DNA of 64,000 nucleotides, taken from the NCBI GenBank assembly GCA_028873515.1, contig JAGWIG010000006.1:1-64000 (forward strand), written 5' to 3'. This document shows positions 17,907-27,283 of the stretch, piece after piece. The first letter of the stretch is position 1. The number at the start of each line of letters is the position of its first letter. Made by a program: the position numbers and the translations under genes. Source of the stretch: Pseudomonadota bacterium (GTDB lineage Bacteria > Pseudomonadota > Gammaproteobacteria > Burkholderiales > REEB80). Under the pieces are notes generated by a model that saw only the letters and a program-made list of their open reading frames with translations, was not told the origin of the DNA and made no database searches.

Positions 17907-19109
17907 ATGACCGACTTTAATCAAAAACGCATCATTCTGGGCATTACTGGAGGGATAGCTGCATACAAAGCTGCTGAGCTTACCCGCCAGCTCATCAAAG
18001 CAGGTGCAATGATAAGGGTTATCATGACTGAGGCGGCTACCCATTTCATTGCCCCTGCGACTTTCCAGGCACTAAGTAACCAGACTGTATGGACTGATCT
18101 TTGGGATACACGCATACAAAATACTATGGCGCATATAGAGTTATCGCGAGATAGCGATGCAATCATAGTTGCCCCGGCCAGTGCAGATTTCATTGCAAAG
18201 ATTGCACATGGTCTAGCAAATGATTTATTAACAACAACATGCCTTGCCCGTACTTGTCCACTTTTTCTGGCACCAGCCATGAACCGGCAAATGTGGGAAC
18301 ACCCAGCAACTCAACGTAATGTCTCACAGGTTCAAAATGATGGCGCCGTCCTCCTTGGACCCGAAGAGGGCGAACAAGCATGTGGTGAGACTGGACTTGG
18401 CCGAATGCTTGGGCCTGATGCTATTTTTGAGGACCTTGCATCGTCACTTTCACCTAAATTACTTCGTGGCATCAAAATCCTTCTTACGGCCGGACCTACT
18501 TACGAAGCAATCGATGATGTCCGGGGCATAACCAACTCAAGCTCAGGAAAAATGGGCTATGAACTAGCCAAAGCATGTGTTGCAGCTGGCGCAGCAGTCA
18601 CTCTGATAAGCGGGCCAACCTCATTGGAACCCCCAAGGCATAGCCGGACAATTGCAGTAACAAGTGCTTCAGAGATGCATGAACAGGTTTTAGCAGAAAC
18701 ACCATCAAATGATATTTTTATCAGTGTTGCTGCTGTTGCTGATTACAGGCCAGCTAATCAGCAACAAGGAAAAATCCGTAAAAGCTCAAAAAAAATGATT
18801 CTGGAACTCGTTCCAACTAAAGACATTCTCACCGAAGTTGCTTCCAGCCCGAACCCACCATGGTGTGTTGGATTTGCCGCTGAGAGTGGGGATATTCTTG
18901 CAAAGGCCCAGGAAAAACTAGGACGCAAGCATTTACCTCTCATTATTGCAAATTCTACCAGCGCCATCAAGGCAGCTGACAATGAAGTAACACTTATAGA
19001 TGCACAAAGTGCACATAAGCTGCCACGCATGGACAAAACCTCTCTTGCCCGGCAAATTGTCGCTGAAATTGCCAAACGCTACCATTCCCGAAATACCAGG
19101 AGTGACTAA
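17907..19109 (+). CDS. coaBC: Bifunctional phosphopantothenoylcysteine synthetase/decarboxylase
   Basis: CoaBC joins cysteine to phosphopantothenate and decarboxylates the product, in coenzyme A synthesis. The N-terminal flavoprotein domain shows ILGITGGIAAYKAAELTRQL, a cluster of PASADFIAKIAHGLANDL and the catalytic APAMNRQMWEHPATQ. The C-terminal synthetase half (from about residue 190) begins LLTAGPTYEAIDDVRGITN and has SSGKMGYELA. The length of 400 residues is usual. panC (window start) and coaE (49.9 kb) act in the same pathway. dut lies downstream but on the opposite strand. Confidence 0.96.
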   Translation: MTDFNQKRIILGITGGIAAYKAAELTRQLIKAGAMIRVIMTEAATHFIAPATFQALSNQTVWTDLWDTRIQNTMAHIELSRDSDAIIVAPASADFIAKIAHGLANDLLTTTCLARTCPLFLAPAMNRQMWEHPATQRNVSQVQNDGAVLLGPEEGEQACGETGLGRMLGPDAIFEDLASSLSPKLLRGIKILLTAGPTYEAIDDVRGITNSSSGKMGYELAKACVAAGAAVTLISGPTSLEPPRHSRTIAVTSASEMHEQVLAETPSNDIFISVAAVADYRPANQQQGKIRKSSKKMILELVPTKDILTEVASSPNPPWCVGFAAESGDILAKAQEKLGRKHLPLIIANSTSAIKAADNEVTLIDAQSAHKLPRMDKTSLARQIVAEIAKRYHSRNTRSD

Positions 19110-19133
19110 ATCATCCCAATACACAAAAAAATC

Positions 19134-19185
19134 CAGATCTGCATTAAATCCCTACAGAAATTAATAAAAAATCAGATCTGCGTTA
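19134..19185. repeat. Two CAGATCTG palindromes in a convergent spacer
   Basis: CAGATCTGC(A/G)TTA occurs at 19134-19146 and 19173-19185, 39 bases apart, in the A+T-rich gap between the ends of coaBC and dut. The 8-base core is self-complementary, so the two copies can also pair with each other in RNA. The role is unknown; a termination or protein-binding function is possible. Confidence 0.5.
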
Positions 19186-19273
19186 TTTAAACTAAAAATC
19201 TGGGCAATATATTGTTTTTATTTTATAAATTTCAGTTATATTCTTAAATTCGACATATAGCATATTTATGAAT

Positions 19274-19735
19274 TCAATTAATTCCTGTATGTCCAAATCC
19301 TCCCGCACCTCGTGCTGTATCAGATGAAAAAGTTTCAACAATTTGCAAGTCCACCTGCACAACAGGTACAAACATCATCTGGCAAATACGATCCCCGGGC
19401 TGGATTGTAAAGGCTACCTGGCTACGGTTCCAGACGCCTATCTTTATCTCTCCGGAATAGTCGGAATCGATGATTCCTACAAGATTTCCTAAAACTATAC
19501 CGTCACGATTCCCAAGCCCCGACCTAGGCGCAATGACAGCCATCAAGGCCGGATCATGAATGCTGACAGCAATACCAGTCCCAATAATCCTGGTTTGCCC
19601 AGGTTCAACCAGTATAGCTTCTCCCATGCATGCCCTTAAATCCATGCCTGCTGATCCTTCGGTCGCATAACACGGAATTGGTATACGAGAACCAACAAGA
19701 GAATTAAGTATGCGAACCTCGATTTTTCTTTTCAT
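19274..19735 (-). CDS. dut: dUTP diphosphatase
   Basis: Dut hydrolyses dUTP to dUMP, keeping uracil out of DNA and supplying thymidylate synthesis. All five motifs of the trimeric enzyme are visible in 153 residues: [15 protein letters not shown], the catalytic Asp region [31 protein letters not shown] and the flexible C-terminal [10 protein letters not shown]. The gene is read toward coaBC, whereas in E. coli and many relatives dut follows coaBC on the same strand; this suggests a local inversion. Confidence 0.97.
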   Translation of the reverse strand: MKRKIEVRILNSLVGSRIPIPCYATEGSAGMDLRACMGEAILVEPGQTRIIGTGIAVSIHDPALMAVIAPRSGLGNRDGIVLGNLVGIIDSDYSGEIKIGVWNRSQVAFTIQPGDRICQMMFVPVVQVDLQIVETFSSDTARGAGGFGHTGIN

Positions 19736-19808
19736 TCACTGTTCCCTATGAAAAAATTGGTATCATTGCCATGCTGCCAATCGGTATTCACTTATATCCA
19801 GGATTATA

Positions 19809-20228
19809 ATGCCTAGTATCAATGCGATAATTATTTTTGCCCACGGAGCAAGCGATCCCGAATGGGCCGAACCTTTCGAAAGCATAAGGAATCGTATCCT
19901 TCTGGTTCATCCGGATTGGCATGTTGCGTTGGCTTTTCTTGAGCGTATGTCACCATCTCTCGAAACATCAGTAAAACAGGCCGTCCTTGCTGGTGCCAAA
20001 ACCATAACAATTGTACCTTTTTTTCTCGCACGCGGGGGGCATCTCAAAAAAGACCTTCCGCCCAGATTGGAAGCGTTAAAAAATACCTATGGGAACATTC
20101 TCATTAACATGTGCAATCCTTTGGGAGAATCTGAATCAATGCTCGACGCCATGGCAAACTGGGCAGTGCAATGTTCATGTCTGAGCGAAAACAGCCTAAT
20201 TCGCCAAACACCTCGAACCCAGTTATAA
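19809..20228 (+). CDS. CbiX/SirB-type sirohydrochlorin chelatase family protein
   Basis: This is a single-domain protein of 139 residues like CbiX-small or SirB. It has the N-terminal IIFAHGASDPEWAEPFE with a metal-binding His, and IVPFFLARGGHLKKDLPP with the second His, as in class II chelatases. Family members insert cobalt, nickel or iron into sirohydrochlorin. AGGATTATA precedes the ATG. No other tetrapyrrole gene is in the window, so the metal and pathway (sirohaem or cobalamin) stay open. rhlE follows 48 bases later. Confidence 0.85.
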   Translation: MPSINAIIIFAHGASDPEWAEPFESIRNRILLVHPDWHVALAFLERMSPSLETSVKQAVLAGAKTITIVPFFLARGGHLKKDLPPRLEALKNTYGNILINMCNPLGESESMLDAMANWAVQCSCLSENSLIRQTPRTQL

Positions 20229-20276
20229 TTAGCCATTTTTCCAACGTTATTAGTACATTTCGTTCGAGGATCAAGT

Positions 20277-21737
20277 ATGTCTTTTGCTGAACTGGGCCTG
20301 GCGCATACACTACTAGCCGCAATCAGCGACCAAGGCTATACGGAACCAACTGAGATTCAAGCTAAGGCTATACCAGTCATTTTATCTGGGTGTGATGTGA
20401 CTGCCTGTGCACAAACCGGAACCGGCAAGACGGCAGGGTTTGCCTTACCTATCCTTCAAAGATTAATCCCTGGCGCCAACACTAGTGCTTCACCAGCAAA
20501 ACATCCCGTACGGGCGCTTATCCTGACCCCAACCCGCGAACTTGCAGCCCAGGTGTACGAAAGTTTTATATTATACGGAAAAAACCTTCCCCTTCGATGT
20601 ACCGTTGTATACGGTGGGGTCAACATTGGCCCCCAACAGCAAATACTTAAAGATGGTGTGGAAATCCTGGTTGCAACACCAGGTCGATTACTCGATCTAG
20701 TGGAACAAAAAAATATTCATCTTGGCCAGGTAGAAACTCTGGTGCTGGATGAAGCTGATCGTATGCTCGACATGGGCTTTCTTCCAGACATCCGCAAGAT
20801 CCTCAGCTTATTACCCTCTAGCCGACAAAGCCTATTGTTCTCCGCTACCTTTAATGATGAAATTACCAAACTCTCAAATACCCTGCTGAACCATCCCCAA
20901 CGGATTGAAATTGCTCCCCGCAGTGCCACTGCTGATCTCATAGAACAATCTGCATGGCTAGTAAGCAGTGAAAACAAGCAAAACTTGCTAATTGCACTTA
21001 TCAGTAAGTTAAACCTGCAACAGGTACTCATATTTGCAAAAACCCGACAAGGGGCCAACCGACTGGAAGGACGGCTCAATCGTGCCCAGCTGCCTACCCA
21101 GATTATTCATGGTGATAAAACACAGCAAGCCCGCATGGAAGCTCTAGAGCTATTCAAGAAAGGGCAGTCCAGAATTCTAGTTGCTACAGATATAGCAGCA
21201 CGTGGGCTTGATATCCAGGAGCTTCCCTGTGTCATCAACTATGAACTTCCCAGCTCTGCAGAAGACTATGTACATCGCATTGGCCGTACTGGACGAGCTG
21301 GAGCGTCAGGATTGGCCATCTCACTTGTAGCTCCTGAAGAAGCAAAATTACTGGATGAAATTGAAAAACTTATCAAGCGTAAAATCGATAAGCACAATCC
21401 GGATGAAATACTTAATGCAACAATGTTTGAAACTGAAAAAAACCTACCTCGAACTGTGAAAAGATCCGAACCTAAACAAGACATAAAAAACCCATATTTA
21501 GGTAAAAATTATCCTGCATATATGGCTTGTTCTGATTTTCAAACTGATCTGGAAATTCCTTGGTTACTACAAGCCCAACACTCCAAGGTTCCGGAAATGA
21601 AGCGGACTATTTCAACTTCGGTGTCTACATTCCGAACCCCGACCAAGGCAAATAATGAAATAGCAGCACTACTGCGTAAACCAGTTAAACCCTACCAGAC
21701 TGAGCAAAGCAATTCAAGTGAACTCATACCGGGGTAG
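20277..21737 (+). CDS. rhlE: DEAD-box ATP-dependent RNA helicase, RhlE-like
   Basis: This is an RNA-unwinding enzyme of 486 residues. Motifs in order: the Q-motif region (MSFAELGL and YTEPTEIQ), AQTGTGKTAG (motif I), TPTRELAAQV (Ia), VLDEADRMLDMGF (II), SATF (III), the helicase C domain with ATDIAARGLDI (V), and HRIGRTGRAG (VI). A poorly conserved tail of about 110 residues follows. GAGGATCAAGT precedes ATG 20277. The name rhlE follows overall pattern; another DEAD-box subfamily is possible. Confidence 0.88.
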   Translation: MSFAELGLAHTLLAAISDQGYTEPTEIQAKAIPVILSGCDVTACAQTGTGKTAGFALPILQRLIPGANTSASPAKHPVRALILTPTRELAAQVYESFILYGKNLPLRCTVVYGGVNIGPQQQILKDGVEILVATPGRLLDLVEQKNIHLGQVETLVLDEADRMLDMGFLPDIRKILSLLPSSRQSLLFSATFNDEITKLSNTLLNHPQRIEIAPRSATADLIEQSAWLVSSENKQNLLIALISKLNLQQVLIFAKTRQGANRLEGRLNRAQLPTQIIHGDKTQQARMEALELFKKGQSRILVATDIAARGLDIQELPCVINYELPSSAEDYVHRIGRTGRAGASGLAISLVAPEEAKLLDEIEKLIKRKIDKHNPDEILNATMFETEKNLPRTVKRSEPKQDIKNPYLGKNYPAYMACSDFQTDLEIPWLLQAQHSKVPEMKRTISTSVSTFRTPTKANNEIAALLRKPVKPYQTEQSNSSELIPG

Positions 21738-21992
21738 GCATAACCGTTTTACGGTACAATAACCAAGCTTGCATGTTTCAGACAACATTTGCTGCAGTAA
21801 TTCTTTACCAGGTTTATAATGGATTTATTAGTGTTCATTAACATCCACCCCTTGTCTGACTACCAAGCTTTTGGCAAAATGGACTCACAAAAAGATTTTG
21901 CAAATGTTTGAATGAGTTTTAAGAACAATCAGGAACCAGTATCACCAAGTTTAAGACCTCTTAAATAATACAACTGGCCTCACGAGGAACGC

Positions 21993-22319
21993 ATGAGCGA
22001 ACTTATATACAGCATTACGGATGACACTTTTGACAAGGAAGTAATACAAGAAAGTCTACCAGTACTTGTTGATTACTGGGCTGCATGGTGCGGCCCTTGC
22101 AAGATGGTCGCCCCTGTTCTTGAAGAAATCGCCAGTGAATACCAAGGGCGTCTGAAGATAACTAAACTCAATATTGATGAAAATCCGGGGATACCGCCAA
22201 AATTCAACATACGTGGCATCCCAACTTTAATGATATTCAAGGATGGGCAAGTAGCTGCAACTAAAGTAGGGGCGCTTTCCAAATCCCAACTAACAGCATT
22301 TATTGACAGTACCATATAA
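21993..22319 (+). CDS. trxA: Thioredoxin
   Basis: This 108-residue cytoplasmic thioredoxin reduces protein disulphides, with electrons from thioredoxin reductase. It has the active site WCGPC in [20 protein letters not shown] and the cis-Pro in [19 protein letters not shown] lies just before ATG 21993. It is followed by rho after a structured gap, an order found in many proteobacteria. A perfect TATAAT at 21815-21820 could be the -10 element of its promoter, giving a leader of about 165 bases, although I see no good -35. Confidence 0.96.
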   Translation: MSELIYSITDDTFDKEVIQESLPVLVDYWAAWCGPCKMVAPVLEEIASEYQGRLKITKLNIDENPGIPPKFNIRGIPTLMIFKDGQVAATKVGALSKSQLTAFIDSTI

Positions 22320-22341
22320 AGCTGATAGCCTTTCGAGCTGA

Positions 22342-22405
22342 CTGTCCGCCATAATCATACAGACCTGTGAAAACAGGCATTCGCGGACAGATGGGCTTGA
22401 AGCCC
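22342..22405 (+). promoter_or_regulatory. Candidate structured rho leader
   Basis: CTGTCCGC (22342-22349) pairs exactly with GCGGACAG (22383-22390), enclosing a CCTGT-GAAA-ACAGG hairpin (22364-22377). A second hairpin GGGC-TTGAA-GCCC (22393-22405) with a pyrimidine tail follows, before the rho ATG at 22464. This could be a trxA terminator or a leader for rho, whose E. coli counterpart is autoregulated by attenuation. Confidence 0.45.
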
Positions 22406-22463
22406 CTTCCCCTTCAATATTCCAACCTGCCAATTGGCTTTTCAAGACAAGAGTTATCGCGTT

Positions 22464-23723
22464 ATGCATTTATCAGATTTAAAACAATTACATGTGGCCG
22501 AACTAGTAGATATGGCCGTGACCAACGAGATCGAGGGAGCCAGCCGTCTCCGCAAACAAGATCTGATCTTTGCCCTACTCAAAAACCAGGCACGGAAAGG
22601 GGAAAGCATCTATGGTGAAGGCACCTTGGAAGTCCTACAGGATGGCTTTGGCTTTTTAAGGTCCCCAGATAGTTCATACCTCGCCGGCCCAGATGACATA
22701 TATGTCAGCCCAAGTCAAATCAGGCGCTTCAACCTGCACACAGGAGATACCATTCAAGGGGAAATCCGAACACCAAAAGAAGGTGAAAGGTATTTTGCTC
22801 TGGTAAAAGTCGACAGTGTAAATGGTGAGTCACCTGAAAATTCGAAACACAAAATCTTATTTGAAAATCTGACCCCTCTTTTCCCTACTGATCCCCTTCT
22901 TCTTGAACGGGACATCAAAGGGGAAGAAAATATCACAGGGAGAATCATTGACATCATAGCTCCCATCGGAAAAGGCCAGCGTGGATTACTGGTTGCCAGC
23001 CCGAAATCCGGCAAAACCGTTATGCTTCAGCATATAGCACACTCCATCGCAACCAATCATCCTGAATGCTATCTTATTGTATTGCTTATCGACGAGCGCC
23101 CAGAAGAAGTAACGGAAATGACCCGAACCGTAAAGGGAGAAGTTGTATCTAGCACATTTGATGAACCAGCTACCCGTCATGTCCAGGTTGCTGAAATGGT
23201 TATTGAAAAGGCGAAACGCCTTGTTGAACATAAAAAAGATGTTGTCATTCTTCTCGATTCAATTACCCGTCTTGCAAGGGCATATAATACGGTTGTTCCA
23301 GCTTCAGGAAAAGTCCTGACAGGTGGTGTTGACGCTAATGCCCTTCAGCGCCCTAAACGATTTTTTGGTGCTGCCCGCAATGTTGAAGAAGGGGGTTCAC
23401 TCACAATTATCGCAACAGCATTGGTCGACACAGGCTCACGCATGGATGATGTCATCTACGAAGAATTCAAGGGAACGGGCAACATGGAAATTCATCTTGA
23501 CCGCCGCATGGCAGAAAAGCGTATTTATCCAGCTATCAATGTCAATCGATCGGGGACCAGACGAGAAGAACTTCTCATTAAACCAGATGTTTTACAAAAA
23601 ATCTGGGTTCTAAGAAAACTTCTATATCCAATGGATGATCTTGAAGCCATGGAATTCCTGCATACGAAAATCCGTGCTACGAAGAATAATGCGGATTTTT
23701 TTGACTCAATGCGTAGAGGTTAA
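22464..23723 (+). CDS. rho: Transcription termination factor Rho
   Basis: Rho is the hexameric RNA helicase that ends transcription at Rho-dependent sites. The start at 22464 gives [18 protein letters not shown], the usual betaproteobacterial N-terminus, and 419 residues. It contains the cold-shock-like RNA-binding domain ([13 protein letters not shown]), Walker A ASPKSGKT, the Walker B region [16 protein letters not shown] and the secondary RNA-binding Q/R loops. Its 5' leader holds the inverted repeats listed at 22342-22405. Confidence 0.97.
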   Translation: MHLSDLKQLHVAELVDMAVTNEIEGASRLRKQDLIFALLKNQARKGESIYGEGTLEVLQDGFGFLRSPDSSYLAGPDDIYVSPSQIRRFNLHTGDTIQGEIRTPKEGERYFALVKVDSVNGESPENSKHKILFENLTPLFPTDPLLLERDIKGEENITGRIIDIIAPIGKGQRGLLVASPKSGKTVMLQHIAHSIATNHPECYLIVLLIDERPEEVTEMTRTVKGEVVSSTFDEPATRHVQVAEMVIEKAKRLVEHKKDVVILLDSITRLARAYNTVVPASGKVLTGGVDANALQRPKRFFGAARNVEEGGSLTIIATALVDTGSRMDDVIYEEFKGTGNMEIHLDRRMAEKRIYPAINVNRSGTRREELLIKPDVLQKIWVLRKLLYPMDDLEAMEFLHTKIRATKNNADFFDSMRRG

Positions 23724-23767
23724 TAAGTTTTGAAACTTGCCATTTTAACCAAATTATCACATAATAG

Positions 23768-23831
23768 CGGGTTTTAGTGGTCTTGTACTGGGTTCTTTAG
23801 TAAGTCATTAGTGTAGGAATTTTAAAACCCG
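23768..23831 (+). promoter_or_regulatory. Inverted repeat upstream of rpmE, possible leader
   Basis: CGGGTTTTA (23768-23776) is complementary over nine bases to TAAAACCCG (23823-23831) in the 281-base gap between rho and rpmE. Ribosomal protein L31 genes of several other bacterial groups carry autoregulatory leaders; whether this is one is inference. Confidence 0.35.
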
Positions 23832-24004
23832 GCTAATAGATTGAGAATGATTGCCATATCGTCAACGAGGGCGGCATGCGCCTGGATCAAAACTGTTTTT
23901 TCGTCTGATCAAGTGTGCCGATTGACTAAAATATGCTTGACAAAGGAGCGGCAACTTCTTCACTAACTTGAAATTTCATGGTTAAAGAAGAATGCCGGAT
24001 TATG

Positions 24005-24208
24005 ATGAAACAAGGTATTCATCCGCAATACAACGAGATTACTGTAACTTGCAGCTGTGGCGCCACCTTTAAAACTGGTTCAACCATGAACAAGCCTCTG
24101 CATGTTGAAGTCTGTTCCCAATGCCACCCTTTTTACACAGGAAAACAGAAAATTGTTGATACAGCTGGCCGTGTAGAAAAGTTCCGCCAAAAATATGGCT
24201 TGAAATAA
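24005..24208 (+). CDS. rpmE: 50S ribosomal protein L31
   Basis: The 67-residue protein starts [19 protein letters not shown] and has the zinc-binding set CSCG...[13 protein letters not shown], so it is the zinc-containing C+ form of L31. ATG 24002 or an upstream ATG at 23978 are alternative starts, but MKQGIHP is the family start. A clean intrinsic terminator follows. Gene order rho-rpmE-membrane glycosyltransferase is familiar from betaproteobacteria. Confidence 0.95.
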   Translation: MKQGIHPQYNEITVTCSCGATFKTGSTMNKPLHVEVCSQCHPFYTGKQKIVDTAGRVEKFRQKYGLK

Positions 24209-24226
24209 TGATAATATAACTTCTGC

Positions 24227-24249
24227 AGGCAGCTTCGGCTGCCTTTTTC
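24227..24249 (+). terminator. Intrinsic terminator of rpmE
   Basis: AGGCAGC-TTCG-GCTGCCT followed by TTTTC: a perfect seven-pair stem with a UUCG tetraloop and a U-tract, 19 bases after the rpmE stop. Confidence 0.92.
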
Positions 24250-24355
24250 TTTAGGTGGGCATCTACGATTCGCAAACTGGTCAAAATCTGGCAAAACATT
24301 TATGCTTACATAAGTTTGCATGGATAACTGCAGACTGCAGCGGAGAAAAACCTGA

Positions 24356-25993
24356 ATGAGAAAAAGCAGGAGGCCAGAAGACCAGTTTCTCAGAAATGAT
24401 ACCCCACCGATTGCCTTGGTCGCTCTTACCTGTTTACTATGGATAGTACTAGGCCTAGTTGGCCGAGATATCTGGAAACCTATTGAACCCATCAGCTTTG
24501 ATCTTGTCCACAGATTTGCTTCAGGTGACCCATGGTATCTCCCTGTTATACTTGGCAAACCTTTCCTTTCCCATCCAGCATTTTACTATTTGACAGCCGA
24601 ATGGTCCGGAAAAGCCCTAGGATCTCTATTTGGCTATGAAAATGCTGTTCGACTAATCAACATACCTTATCTGGGCATTTGTATTATTGGCTGCTCAATG
24701 GCTGCCAGAGAGTCTTGGGGAAAAGGCCATGGTCGATTATGCGCATTAATTCTTATCAGCACACTCGGAATTCTCGTACGTTCACACCAATTAACTTCAA
24801 ATGTTGGATGGCTGGCTGCCATGGGGGCCGCACTCTACAGTCTTGCGCTTGCCTCACGCAAACCTCTTCTTTCCGCCTGGATTTTTGCATTTTCCCTGGT
24901 TCTTGCTTTTTACTGCAGAGGCATTATTGATTGTGCCACTTTGATGCTGCTTACTGTTCTTCTTCCTGTTACCAATTCAACATGGCGTCTAAAAACCTAT
25001 TATATTTTTGTCCTGAATGCAATTGGGATTGCCCTACCGTGGCTTTTAATCTGGCCTGCTCTGCTTTATACACATAATCCTATTCTTCTGCATGGTTGGC
25101 TAAATCAAATTCTGGAAAATTTTCAGGCAGGTGAACACCAGCGCAGCTATTTTCTCAGTATTTTGCCCTGGTTCAGTTGGCCCGCTCTTCCCCTCGCTTT
25201 ATGGGCTGTCTGGCACCATCGCCATATCAACCCCCAACCCAATGCAATAAGTCTTGGCCTAGCCACATTTATCATCCTTTTCATTATGCTCACTCTCGCA
25301 AGCGATCCAAGCGATCAAAATGCGATGATACTGATTCTTCCACTCGCATTAATTGCCAGCGGTGGTATCTATACGCTTCGACGAGGTGCAAAGGCCGCTT
25401 TTGACTGGTTCGGAACAATGACCTTCGGGCTCTTTGGATCGGTTATCTGGATTGCCTATATAGCCCTGGTCACTGGCTTTCCAGAACCAATCAGCCACCG
25501 GTTTCACGTTTTACAGGCTCACTTTGTTGCCCATCCTGCACTCATTCCAATGGTAACCGCCTTATTTGTAACTATCTTTTGGATAATTTCACGTATCGTA
25601 TACAGACATACAGCTTATCGTGCGATTACCAACTGGGCTTTGGGATTGCTTTTAATTTGGGGGTTGCTCTGCAGCATCTGGTTACCCTATTTCAATGCCA
25701 GCAAAAGTTATCAGGGAATAATGTTGGCGATGGCTGCCACCCTTAACGCCCAACATGGCTGTATCAGTAGTATAGGAATGGGATACAACTTAAGAGCATT
25801 TATGGAATATTATGATGGAATCATCACTCACTCTCCAGAGGAGAAAAATTGCACTGCCCTCATTGTGCATGGTCAATCTTTCAACCCTCCCCACCCTGGC
25901 AACGGCTGGATAATGATTTGGCAAGGAAGCAGGGTAGACGAAAAAATTGAACGTTTCTGGATATTCAGGAAAAAAGCAACCGGCAATAATTAA
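24356..25993 (+). CDS. Membrane glycosyltransferase, ArnT/PMT-like (GT-C fold)
   Basis: This 545-residue protein has about ten or more hydrophobic segments. The first periplasmic loop begins GRDIWKPIEP and contains RFASGDPWYLPVILGKPFLSHP, similar to the ArnT/PMT loop with acidic catalytic residues. Such enzymes move sugars from lipid carriers to lipid A or proteins. GGAGA lies upstream of the ATG. The acceptor is unknown; no undecaprenyl-sugar synthesis genes are nearby. Its stop codon overlaps the garK stop on the other strand. Confidence 0.8.
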   Translation: MRKSRRPEDQFLRNDTPPIALVALTCLLWIVLGLVGRDIWKPIEPISFDLVHRFASGDPWYLPVILGKPFLSHPAFYYLTAEWSGKALGSLFGYENAVRLINIPYLGICIIGCSMAARESWGKGHGRLCALILISTLGILVRSHQLTSNVGWLAAMGAALYSLALASRKPLLSAWIFAFSLVLAFYCRGIIDCATLMLLTVLLPVTNSTWRLKTYYIFVLNAIGIALPWLLIWPALLYTHNPILLHGWLNQILENFQAGEHQRSYFLSILPWFSWPALPLALWAVWHHRHINPQPNAISLGLATFIILFIMLTLASDPSDQNAMILILPLALIASGGIYTLRRGAKAAFDWFGTMTFGLFGSVIWIAYIALVTGFPEPISHRFHVLQAHFVAHPALIPMVTALFVTIFWIISRIVYRHTAYRAITNWALGLLLIWGLLCSIWLPYFNASKSYQGIMLAMAATLNAQHGCISSIGMGYNLRAFMEYYDGIITHSPEEKNCTALIVHGQSFNPPHPGNGWIMIWQGSRVDEKIERFWIFRKKATGNN

Positions 25994-27117
25994 TGCCTGG
26001 CGATCCATAAACGCATCAATTGCTCAGAAGAACTGGACACCATCCCGGCAGCTTCGCGCATTGCCTCTTCCAGAGATAACGGTCTTGATATTACTGAAAA
26101 ACAGCCAGCGAAATGTTGTCCTAACTGAGAAAGCCCAGATTCATCAATTCCACCAGAAAGAAGGGTTACAGGAACATTATGACGAGTTGCAACACGACTA
26201 ACTGCAAAAGCAACCTTACCTAACAACGTTTGTGTATCTGAACGACCTTCGCCTGTGAGAATCCACTCAGCTTTACTCACAGTGTTTTCGAAGTCTATCA
26301 AATCAAACAACACCTCTGCACCTGAACGTGAAACACCTCCTAACAACAGTAATGCATAGCCCAATCCACCCGCTGCGCCGGCACCCGGCTGTAGTGCAAC
26401 CCTTCTACCCAGATATGCATCACAATAAGAACTGAACCGTTCAAGATGGTGATCCAGCTCTGCAGTTTCATCATCCCTGACACCTTTTTGTATTCCAAAA
26501 ACAGCCGTTGCACCTATAGGACCACAAAGTGGATTGTTAACATCAGACATGACAGTAATATTGCATTCAGCAATTCTCGGATCGAGATTTGAGAAATCAA
26601 CGCGTTCAAGCTTCTTTAAACCTTCAGGATTACCTGGCAACAAATTACCATATATATCCAGCAAATTAACACCAAGTGCAGTAAGAAGACCACTTCCTCC
26701 ATCATTTGTTGACGAACCACCAAGGCCAATCATGAAACGTCGTACGCCAATGTCCAGACAATGGCGAATTATCTCTCCCAGACCTTGTGTTGTGCGTTCA
26801 CACACTGGGCGGCTTAATGGCAGGGTTATCCCTACGACTTGTGCCGCCTCTAAAACCGCAACCAATCCATCCGGGGTACCCAAAAGTCCAAATGCCGAAC
26901 TAATACTTTCAAAATTAGCACCGGTAACGCTTATTTCATGGCGAACACCATCAGTAGCAGACAATATCGCATCAAGGGTACCTTCTCCCCCATCAGCAAG
27001 CGGCATTAATCGGATTTGAGCATCTGGAACGACTCGACGAATACCCAATTCCATGGCAAGAGCCACTTGAATAGCAGTAAGGCTTCCTTTATATGAATCA
27101 GGCGCCAACAAAATCAT
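25990..27117 (-). CDS. garK: Glycerate kinase
   Basis: This GarK-type kinase phosphorylates D-glycerate with ATP, giving 2-phosphoglycerate in the usual member. It shows ILLAPDSYKGSLTA at the N-terminus, LADGGEGTLDAI, GLGGSSTNDGGSGLLTALG, SDVNNPLCGPIGATAVFGIQKG and GAGAAGGLGYAL, all diagnostic of the family. The start at 27117 (MILLAPDSYKG) is preferred because it matches the family; TTG at 27141 would add 8 residues. It follows garR, whose product D-glycerate is its substrate. Its stop overlaps that of the convergent glycosyltransferase gene. Confidence 0.93.
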   Translation of the reverse strand: MILLAPDSYKGSLTAIQVALAMELGIRRVVPDAQIRLMPLADGGEGTLDAILSATDGVRHEISVTGANFESISSAFGLLGTPDGLVAVLEAAQVVGITLPLSRPVCERTTQGLGEIIRHCLDIGVRRFMIGLGGSSTNDGGSGLLTALGVNLLDIYGNLLPGNPEGLKKLERVDFSNLDPRIAECNITVMSDVNNPLCGPIGATAVFGIQKGVRDDETAELDHHLERFSSYCDAYLGRRVALQPGAGAAGGLGYALLLLGGVSRSGAEVLFDLIDFENTVSKAEWILTGEGRSDTQTLLGKVAFAVSRVATRHNVPVTLLSGGIDESGLSQLGQHFAGCFSVISRPLSLEEAMREAAGMVSSSSEQLMRLWIARH

Positions 27118-27283
27118 CCCTATTTGGCAATTTTCTTTCAACCCGACTTATCAGTCAGGCTGTTTTCTTAATTGCCTCTCCTTTCTGGAAAAAATTATAC
27201 AAACTGACGATTTCCACGATAAAATCGCCACAAACTCAAAAATAGTAGATTCTAGCAGAAGGCCAAATAATGAAAAATAAACT

